From JBFWIL01 sp050256015 (GTDB lineage: Bacteria; Bacteroidota; Bacteroidia; Bacteroidales; Prolixibacteraceae), in assembly GCA_050256015.1 (NCBI GenBank), contig JBFWIL010000105.1, positions 1-8,464 on the forward strand: 8,464 nt of DNA. Direction: 5' to 3'. The notes under the pieces were generated by a model. That model had not been told where the DNA came from. It worked only from the letters and a program-made list of their open reading frames with translations, and made no database searches. A program made the position numbers and the translations under genes. Position 1 is the stretch's first letter. Every line of letters begins with the position of its first letter. This document shows positions 1 to 5,625 of this stretch, one piece after another.

Positions 1-50
1 GTGCCGTACTGGTCGGACACACCTGCTGGGAGATGCTCTTTTCTGTCTAA
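1..50 (+). CDS. Possible 3' end of an upstream rightward gene (about 15 codons)
   Basis: The third forward frame is open from the window edge and ends in TAA at 48-50, giving a tail that reads AVLVGHTCWEMLFSV. I do not recognise the family. The reasons for considering it real are indirect: its codons are GC-rich at third positions like the neighbouring genes, and the stop is followed 25 nt later by a hairpin and T-run that would suit a terminator. It would converge on the leftward transglycosylase gene. The second forward frame is also open here, through 253, so the assignment is uncertain and needs the sequence to the left. Confidence 0.25.
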   Translation, partial: AVLVGHTCWEMLFSV

Positions 51-75
51 GGGATAGAACCGTCTTGGGGGGCGG

Positions 76-100
76 CAGTCATAGTCCTGACTGGGTTTTT
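76..100 (+). terminator. Candidate intrinsic terminator (CAGTCA/TGACTG stem, T5 run)
   Basis: CAGTCA (76-81) and TGACTG (88-93) form a perfect 6-bp stem around a 6-nt loop, followed by GG and five T (96-100). This is the layout of a rho-independent terminator for a transcript entering from the left. The stem is short and only half GC, so it would be weak. It lies in the gap between the possible rightward gene end at 50 and the leftward stop codon at 128-130. Confidence 0.4.
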
Positions 101-118
101 CGAGCTGACGGAAAAACC
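94..118. repeat. Inverted repeat GGTTTTTC/GAAAAACC downstream of the transglycosylase gene
   Basis: GGTTTTTC (94-101) and GAAAAACC (111-118) are a perfect 8-bp inverted repeat with a 9-nt loop. It starts 9 nt beyond the stop of the leftward mltF-like gene and shares its left arm with the T-run of the preceding hairpin, so the two structures are mutually exclusive. It may terminate or stabilise the 3' end of the leftward transcript. There is no T-run after the stem in the leftward direction, so it is not a classical intrinsic terminator. Confidence 0.4.
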
Positions 119-127
119 GGAGACGGA

Positions 128-1558
128 TCACTGTTCTATCACGTTGCAGTAATGCTGATAGATGTTCATTACCCGGTTTACAAAGGTGTAGGTTTCTTCC
201 CCGCGGCAATAGCCGAAATGGACCACCTGATCCTGGTAATATTTGGCCGATGACTTGTTCAGTAAAAAGAAATCGACATTATCCGTCCATACGATGGGAA
301 TCCGGTCGTATTTTTCAGCCAGCCGCTGTGCATCCTGCACATGTCCCAGTCCGACATTGTAAGCTGCCAGCACAAAGCGGATCCGTTCATCCGGGTCCGG
401 AACCTCCGTTTTAAACTGGTCGTCCAGCCACTTTAGCAGGCTTACTCCCGTCCGGACATTTCCCCGGGGACTTTTGTAGTCAAAAATCTGAAACATGTCG
501 GCCGACTCGGGCATGACCTGCATCAGACCGTATGCTCCGATCCATGATTCTGCTTCCGGATCGAAGCCAGATTCCTGACTGATCACGGCAGCTACCAGCC
601 GCCAGTCCAGTCCGGCCGTAGTTGCTTCTTCCCGGATCAGCTCGTCCCAGGGAGACAGTTTCCCTCCCGTATAGGAATAATAGTCGCTGTTGAAACGGAG
701 TCCCGAGCGGGGCGATTCAAAGTATTTGCGGTACAGTGTGCGGTAGTCCGGGCTGTTTCGGAAATTGATGATCCAGCTGTTCAGGTAATTTAGCCATTCC
801 GGAGCATCATGCCTGACTGCCCAAGCTACTTTCTGCGGAAAACTTACAGGCGTTTCTACATCCAGATCGGGATAGTATATTGTGTTTACCCGTGCGGTGT
901 GCTCGTCGCAAACCGTATAGTCAATTTCTCCCCGGGCTACCATCGATACGAGCTGTTCACATCCGTACAGGCTGTCTTCCATCAGTTCAATATCTTCGCC
1001 TATTTCTTCCGAAAGATTCAGCATTCTCCGGTAATAGGCTGATCCTTTGGGAACGTATACCTGTTTCCCTCCCAGGTCAATCTGGTTTCTGATCAGGGAG
1101 TCCTCTACGACATCCGGCATCATTAGCCGCCAGTTGTAGGGTTTCCGCTGGACCAGGACCTGACGCGTTTGTTCTAGCGGTTCGGTATAATCGACCAGGG
1201 TGTGTTTCCCTTTGGTGACAATCAGGTTTCGGGCAATCAGGTCATATTTCAGGGCAAGGAGGTCGTCGAAAGTTTGTTGCACATCATTGTTTACGGAAAG
1301 TTCCAGGCTAAGCCGCATGTCGCTGGCAAGATGTTGCAGGATCTCGTATTTGAATCCCATGGGGACGCCCCTGTATATAAAATAATTGGTCGAGTTGTAA
1401 TCGACTACGGCGCGTAGAACCCCCGATTTCATAATCCGGGCCAGTTCGGTTTCTTCTTTCATTTCTCTTTTGTCGGGACCTGCTTCCTGCTTGCCTGAAC
1501 ATTGCCAGAATAGCGGGACTAACAACCATATGAAAGGAAAGGGTAAGGTTATGCGCAT
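128..1558 (-). CDS. mltF: MltF-like membrane-bound lytic transglycosylase (SBP domain plus SLT domain)
   Basis: This 476-residue protein should cleave the MurNAc-GlcNAc bond of peptidoglycan non-hydrolytically, leaving 1,6-anhydro-MurNAc, from the periplasmic side of a membrane. Residues 1-19 are a hydrophobic signal and Cys20 is a candidate lipidation site, although the preceding LFWQ is a poor lipobox. Residues of about 42-284 form a family-3 solute-binding module (pattern G-x-L-R, then YN...YF.Y.G...GF.YEIL), which in MltF senses muropeptides. Residues of about 304-430 are the SLT lysozyme-like domain, with catalytic Glu329 in SQESGFDP, then GLMQVMP (344-350) and AYNVGLGHV (399-407). All key motifs are intact. 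I chose the ATG at 1556-1558 because it gives a compact signal peptide 19 nt after the upstream stop. ATGs at 1585 and 1681 would overlap the upstream gene and add a poor N-terminus. It is probably co-transcribed with the barrel gene. Confidence 0.88.
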   Translation of the reverse strand: MRITLPFPFIWLLVPLFWQCSGKQEAGPDKREMKEETELARIMKSGVLRAVVDYNSTNYFIYRGVPMGFKYEILQHLASDMRLSLELSVNNDVQQTFDDLLALKYDLIARNLIVTKGKHTLVDYTEPLEQTRQVLVQRKPYNWRLMMPDVVEDSLIRNQIDLGGKQVYVPKGSAYYRRMLNLSEEIGEDIELMEDSLYGCEQLVSMVARGEIDYTVCDEHTARVNTIYYPDLDVETPVSFPQKVAWAVRHDAPEWLNYLNSWIINFRNSPDYRTLYRKYFESPRSGLRFNSDYYSYTGGKLSPWDELIREEATTAGLDWRLVAAVISQESGFDPEAESWIGAYGLMQVMPESADMFQIFDYKSPRGNVRTGVSLLKWLDDQFKTEVPDPDERIRFVLAAYNVGLGHVQDAQRLAEKYDRIPIVWTDNVDFFLLNKSSAKYYQDQVVHFGYCRGEETYTFVNRVMNIYQHYCNVIEQ

Positions 1559-1577
1559 CAGAATGAATACAGGAGGG

Positions 1578-3554
1578 TCAATCATAAAAGGACCAGGCAA
1601 TACCCAGACGGAAAGTCCGCCGGTAGAGAGGATAATCGGGAGCAGACCAGAAGTCTCCGGACAACAGCCCGCTGGCGGCATTTTTCAGCAGGAAAAAAGC
1701 ACGGGTTCGTTTCAGCTTCAGGGAAGCGTGCAGGTCAACAAAGGGATAATTCCCGATTTTTTGTTTTTCCTGCCAGTAAAAACGGCCGGTAGCAGGTTCC
1801 CAGGCATCGGCATAAAATTCGGTGTGGTAACGGACGTCGAACCCAAGCTGGGCATGCATAACTTTGGAAACGATAGTCCGGTAATTTACACTGAGGTATC
1901 CGGTCAATGCCGGCAGGTGAAGGTAATCTTCCTCCCCGCAGGTTTGCCAAAGCAGTTGTGCCCTGAGCAGCCAGTGCCTGGATGCAATGTCTTTGTTGGC
2001 ATAGGCAGACAGTACCATAAGTTCTCTGCTCCCCTGGTTTGGGAGCGCCAGGGAGTCATTATATATGGGGTTGGTAATCAGGGTATAATTGACTCCCAGG
2101 TCCAGATGGCGTGTCTGAGAACTGATCTTTGAGCGGAGGATGATCTCGTTCGTATTGTCAAAGCGGTTGGTCCATTCAAAATGGTTTGAGCGGTAATCCT
2201 GTATAAAATAATCGGGAACCAGGGTGTTTAACTCGGCAGCAACGGAAAAGCTGGTGGTGTCCCGGCCTATTCGCATGGGTTTGTAAATACGTCCCTTCAG
2301 CTCGGTTTGGCCGGACTTGAATCCGGTCAGGTAAATCCTGCCGTTTGCATTCCATTTCCAGAATTGCCCCTCTTCCCGGCTTATTCCTCCCCCGACAAAG
2401 AGGTTGTGGTAATTATCCTTTTGTGTTATGCTGCTTTCAGCTCCGGGTATTTTGATGGTCACATTTTCATATCCCAGGAAGGCACGCGGACTGAAGGAAA
2501 ATTTTTTCCGTGGAGTTTCGTAAAATTTTAGCTGGAAAATGTTGGTCAGTCTGCTGTAACTGGCTGTGTCGCGGGTTGCGGAGTTATCCCGGTAGGTGTT
2601 TCGGAAGTAATCGAGGTCCTCTTCTTCGTCCGAGAAGAATCTTTTGTTCCCGGAATATTCAATTTGGTGAATAAATCCCGTGATGGGCCGAAATTCTTCG
2701 GAGATCACCCCATCCTCATTTTCCGTTTCCACCGTCTTGCCCACCTTATATTCGCTGGTCAGGATAAAGGTGTTGTTCCGTATTTTCGAATCGGCTTCCA
2801 CCAGATTGACCAGATACGTTTCGGTTTCATTGTATTCATTTAAATCCTGGCCGGACTGCAGTCCGCCGTTTTCCTGACTTTCATGACGGTTCAGCAACAT
2901 ACTGAAGTGGGAATTAAAACGGTCGGAAACATAACTGCTTGTCAGTCCGATGGTATTGTATTTTGTTTCCTGGCACTGGTACTGTCCCATGGATTTGGCC
3001 TGGTCCCATAAAAAGGCAAAATTGAATCCGGGGCTGGCATTCTGACTGTGATATACATTGAACCGGGTTTCGTTCCGGGTATTCTTATTTTCGCTCTGGC
3101 TGTAGTCCAGTAAGGAATAGGGCGTTGTGGTGTTAAAAAAGCTTACCGAACCGGGAAAGCGGGCGTAGGCGTCGAAAGCCCGGAAAAAGTAAAAGTCGGA
3201 TTCTCCTTTCCTGCTGAAATAATCATTGGACTGATAGGCTCCGCCCAGATTCCCGGTAAAGGTGTTCCCGATGCTTCGCTGATTGAAGGGCTCATAAACA
3301 TGATAGAAGTTCAGGCTGGTGTCCAGTTTTGCTTTTTCCATACCGGCTCCTTCCTGACTGAGTTTCCAGGTCCGGATAACCGAGGGAATATGGGGCCGCT
3401 GGTCAATTCTTGCCCGCTGGAGCGAATCCTCATTTTCCTGTTCTACGCTCTGGAATGATCCGTAACCCTGCGGGTTTATTTCATCAAACTGTGCCATGGC
3501 GCTCAGTATTGCCGTCAGAAAGAGGATGATGGTTATATTCAGTTTTCGAATCAT
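1578..3554 (-). CDS. Putative outer-membrane porin (Bacteroidota putative-porin family, Porin_10-like)
   Basis: The 658-residue product looks like an outer-membrane beta-barrel of the Bacteroidota 'putative porin' family (Porin_10 type); substrate and pore function are unknown. Residues 1-21 are a Sec signal peptide (Lys/Arg start, hydrophobic core, cleavage after AMA before Gln22). The mature protein is rich in alternating aromatic and polar strands with Asn, Tyr, Ser and charged turns. It has no TonB plug motifs, which argues against a SusC-type receptor. The C-terminus reads YPLYRRTFRLGIAWSFYD; the YP...R.FRLG..W.F.D pattern, with a near-terminal aromatic, is typical of the family and fits a BAM-recognised last strand. 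The family call is from memory of these patterns, not a search. The start is the ATG at 3552-3554, just downstream of a -7 element. It is the first gene of a leftward pair with the transglycosylase. Confidence 0.85.
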   Translation of the reverse strand: MIRKLNITIILFLTAILSAMAQFDEINPQGYGSFQSVEQENEDSLQRARIDQRPHIPSVIRTWKLSQEGAGMEKAKLDTSLNFYHVYEPFNQRSIGNTFTGNLGGAYQSNDYFSRKGESDFYFFRAFDAYARFPGSVSFFNTTTPYSLLDYSQSENKNTRNETRFNVYHSQNASPGFNFAFLWDQAKSMGQYQCQETKYNTIGLTSSYVSDRFNSHFSMLLNRHESQENGGLQSGQDLNEYNETETYLVNLVEADSKIRNNTFILTSEYKVGKTVETENEDGVISEEFRPITGFIHQIEYSGNKRFFSDEEEDLDYFRNTYRDNSATRDTASYSRLTNIFQLKFYETPRKKFSFSPRAFLGYENVTIKIPGAESSITQKDNYHNLFVGGGISREEGQFWKWNANGRIYLTGFKSGQTELKGRIYKPMRIGRDTTSFSVAAELNTLVPDYFIQDYRSNHFEWTNRFDNTNEIILRSKISSQTRHLDLGVNYTLITNPIYNDSLALPNQGSRELMVLSAYANKDIASRHWLLRAQLLWQTCGEEDYLHLPALTGYLSVNYRTIVSKVMHAQLGFDVRYHTEFYADAWEPATGRFYWQEKQKIGNYPFVDLHASLKLKRTRAFFLLKNAASGLLSGDFWSAPDYPLYRRTFRLGIAWSFYD

Positions 3555-3561
3555 GCCGGGG

Positions 3562-3569
3562 CAAATATA
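3562..3569 (-). promoter_or_regulatory. Candidate Bacteroidota -7 element (TATATTTG) for the porin unit
   Basis: On the minus strand TATATTTG matches the Bacteroidota -7 consensus TAnnTTTG exactly. It ends 7 nt before the porin ATG, so a transcript from it would be almost leaderless. No convincing TTG-type -33 element is visible about 20 bp further upstream. Either the leader is truly minimal or the functional promoter lies elsewhere in the gap. Confidence 0.4.
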
Positions 3570-3633
3570 ATTAAAACAAACAGCCTCGCTGAATTTTGAT
3601 CCTTAAAAATGCTTAAGCGGGTGATTTGTTCAA

Positions 3634-3650
3634 TAAAACGGCCCGTTTTA
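3634..3650. repeat. Perfect 17-bp palindrome TAAAACGGCCCGTTTTA, candidate operator
   Basis: TAAAACGG (3634-3641) and CCGTTTTA (3643-3650) are exact reverse complements around a single central C. With almost no loop, the site suits a dimeric DNA-binding protein better than an RNA terminator. It lies 64 bp upstream of the leftward -7 element and 92 bp upstream of the rightward one. I do not recognise the regulator. Confidence 0.45.
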
Positions 3651-3742
3651 CGCGAATTTCTTCAGGAAAAAGAATAAGTTTTCAACCGTCGTTTGTTAAT
3701 TAATGACCGGGACGGATAATTTCCAGGCACTCTTGTATTTTT

Positions 3743-3750
3743 TATCTTTG
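3743..3750 (+). promoter_or_regulatory. Candidate Bacteroidota -7 element (TATCTTTG) for the parE-parC-aroK unit
   Basis: TATCTTTG matches the TAnnTTTG -7 consensus exactly and ends 18 nt before the ATG at 3769, leaving room for a short leader. The -33 region (around 3718-3724) is not a good TTTG match. The element helps decide the parE start, because the in-frame ATG at 3703 lies upstream of it and would not be on this transcript. AAGAGG at 3762-3767 resembles a Shine-Dalgarno sequence but is only one base from the ATG. Confidence 0.5.
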
Positions 3751-3768
3751 TGTCAAATTGCAAGAGGT

Positions 3769-5601
3769 ATGACTTCGAATTACGATGAGGGATCCATAAA
3801 AACCCTGGAGTGGCAGGAGCATATCCGGAAACGTCCGGGCATGTATATTGGAAAGCTGGGGGATGGCTCGGCCGGAGACGACGGCATCTATGTGCTGCTG
3901 AAGGAGGTGATCGACAATTCCGTTGATGAGTTTATGATGGGTTTTGGGAAAAAGATTGATGTGACCGTTACAAACGAACTGGTCAGTGTGCGTGATTATG
4001 GGAGGGGAATTCCCCTGGGTAAGCTGAAAGATGCAGCCTCTAAGATGAATACCGGTGCCAAGTACGATTCCGAAGTCTTCAAAAAGTCAGTCGGACTGAA
4101 CGGCGTGGGGATCAAGGCTGTGAACGCTCTTTCTTCGGGCTTTCAGATCAGGGCTTTTCGTGATAACATGGTTAAGGAAGTCTTTTTCGCCTGCGGAAAG
4201 CTTGTTGAAGACAGGGAGGTAGTGTCAACCGGCGAACCCAACGGAACGGCGGTAAGTTTTGTGCCTGATCCGGAAATTTTCCACAATTACCGTTACCGGA
4301 AGGAATTCATCGAGAATATGATGAAGAATTATACTTTCCTGAATGCGGGACTGGTCATCCATTTCAACGGGGAACGCTATCAGTCTAAAAACGGACTGAA
4401 AGATCTGCTGGAGGACAATCTGGATGCTGACTCCCTGTACCCGGTGATTCACCTGAGGGGAGAGGATATTGAAGTTGCGATGACCCACGGAAATCAGTAC
4501 GGGGAGGATTATTATTCCTTTGTAAACGGACAGCATACTTCCCAGGGAGGTACTCATCTGATGGCTTTCCGGGAAGCCATAGTCAAAACCATACGCGATT
4601 TTTACAAGAAGGATTTTGAATCCTCTGATATTCGTGCTTCCATTGTGGCAGCTATCAGCATTAAGGTGGAGGAGCCCGTGTTTGAATCGCAGACCAAGAC
4701 TAAGCTTGGATCAAAGGATATCGGTCCGGACGGACCTTCGGTCAGGAATCACGTTAATAATTTTATACAGAAGGAACTGGATAATTATCTGCATAAGAAT
4801 CAGGAAACGGCCGAAGTGCTGCTTCGTCGCATCCAGGAGTCGGAGCGGGAGCGTAAAGCAATTTCTGGAATCAAAAAGCTGGCCAAACAGCGTTCGAAAA
4901 AGGCCAGCCTGCATAACAAAAAGCTGCGTGACTGCCGGGTGCATTTTGGCGGCACCAGTGACCGCAAGGAAGAATCGAGTATTTTCATTACCGAAGGAGA
5001 TTCGGCCAGCGGCTCCATTACCAAATCGCGTGACGTAAATACACAGGCCGTGTTCAGTTTGCGGGGGAAACCGCTGAATTCATTCGGGCTGACAAAAAAG
5101 GTGGTTTATGAAAATGAAGAATTTAATTTGTTACAGGCTGCCCTTAACATCGAAGAAAGCATTGACGACCTGCGTTACAATAAGGTCATTATTGCTACCG
5201 ATGCCGATGTGGACGGTATGCATATTCGTTTGCTGCTGATCACTTTTTTCCTGCAATTTTTTCCGGAACTGATCAGAAAGGGGCATTTGTATATTCTGCA
5301 GACCCCCCTTTTCCGGGTCCGGAACAAGCGGAAAACATTTTATTGTTATTCCGATGAGGAGCGTCAGGCAGCCCTTAATGAAATTGGCCGGGGAGCTGAA
5401 ATCACCCGTTTTAAGGGCCTTGGGGAGATTTCTCCGGACGAGTTCAGACATTTTATCGGCCCCGATATTCGGCTTGAGCCGGTCATGATGAAACGACATG
5501 AGTCGGTGATGCAGATGCTTTCTTTTTATATGGGGAAGAATACCCCTGAACGGCAGGAGTTTATTATTGAGAACCTGTATGTGGAAAAGGATGAAGTCTA
5601 A
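3769..5601 (+). CDS. parE: DNA topoisomerase IV subunit B (ATPase and Toprim subunit)
   Basis: ParE supplies ATP hydrolysis and the metal-binding Toprim half of topoisomerase IV, which unlinks daughter chromosomes. The 610-residue product has the GHKL ATPase motifs: EVIDNSVDE (46-54, with general-base Glu46 and Mg-binding Asn50), DYGRGIP (76-82), and the glycine-rich lid GLNGVGIKAVNALS (109-122). The transducer QTKTKLG (308-314) carries switch Lys310. The Toprim motifs are EGDSAS (409-414) and DADVDG (478-483), followed by RFKGLGE near 547-553. All catalytic residues are present. The length is that of a ParE without the large insert of proteobacterial GyrB. Being followed directly by parC supports topoisomerase IV over gyrase. 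I use the ATG at 3769 rather than 3703: the protein then begins just before the conserved LEWQEHIRKRPGMYIG, and the -7 element at 3743-3750 precedes it. Confidence 0.96.
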   Translation: MTSNYDEGSIKTLEWQEHIRKRPGMYIGKLGDGSAGDDGIYVLLKEVIDNSVDEFMMGFGKKIDVTVTNELVSVRDYGRGIPLGKLKDAASKMNTGAKYDSEVFKKSVGLNGVGIKAVNALSSGFQIRAFRDNMVKEVFFACGKLVEDREVVSTGEPNGTAVSFVPDPEIFHNYRYRKEFIENMMKNYTFLNAGLVIHFNGERYQSKNGLKDLLEDNLDADSLYPVIHLRGEDIEVAMTHGNQYGEDYYSFVNGQHTSQGGTHLMAFREAIVKTIRDFYKKDFESSDIRASIVAAISIKVEEPVFESQTKTKLGSKDIGPDGPSVRNHVNNFIQKELDNYLHKNQETAEVLLRRIQESERERKAISGIKKLAKQRSKKASLHNKKLRDCRVHFGGTSDRKEESSIFITEGDSASGSITKSRDVNTQAVFSLRGKPLNSFGLTKKVVYENEEFNLLQAALNIEESIDDLRYNKVIIATDADVDGMHIRLLLITFFLQFFPELIRKGHLYILQTPLFRVRNKRKTFYCYSDEERQAALNEIGRGAEITRFKGLGEISPDEFRHFIGPDIRLEPVMMKRHESVMQMLSFYMGKNTPERQEFIIENLYVEKDEV

Positions 5602-5625
5602 AGATACCAATTAATTTGACATACC

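Larger units (their letters stand above)
3555..3768. other. Divergent intergenic region between the porin and parE
   Basis: These 214 bp separate the two divergent units and are the only long non-coding stretch in the window. They are more AT-rich than the flanking genes. Visible contents are a TAnnTTTG element facing each way (3562-3569 leftward, 3743-3750 rightward), the 17-bp palindrome at 3634-3650, a CTTAA direct repeat (3602-3606 and 3612-3616), and TTAATTAA just before 3703. I see no tRNA or riboswitch. An in-frame ATG at 3703 extends the parE frame upstream, but it is probably not used. Confidence 0.7.

Noticed and set aside
20..100. A possible tRNA, suggested by a GGTTCTATCCC-like stretch on the minus strand.
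   Set aside because: The arms flanking the apparent T-loop do not pair, and no acceptor or anticodon stem can be drawn.
2..253. A rightward frame open from the window edge to 253.
   Set aside because: It runs antisense into the end of the SLT gene and its translation does not look like a protein family; a gene ending at 50 is a better, though weak, candidate.
1470..2132. A 220-codon rightward open frame across the transglycosylase/porin junction.
   Set aside because: It is antisense to two well-supported genes, has no signal or family features, and is explained as a shadow frame.
3703..3768. A 22-residue N-terminal extension of ParE from the ATG at 3703.
   Set aside because: It contains the likely -7 promoter element (3743-3750), its residues do not resemble ParE N-termini, and the ATG at 3769 leads properly into the conserved ATPase domain.
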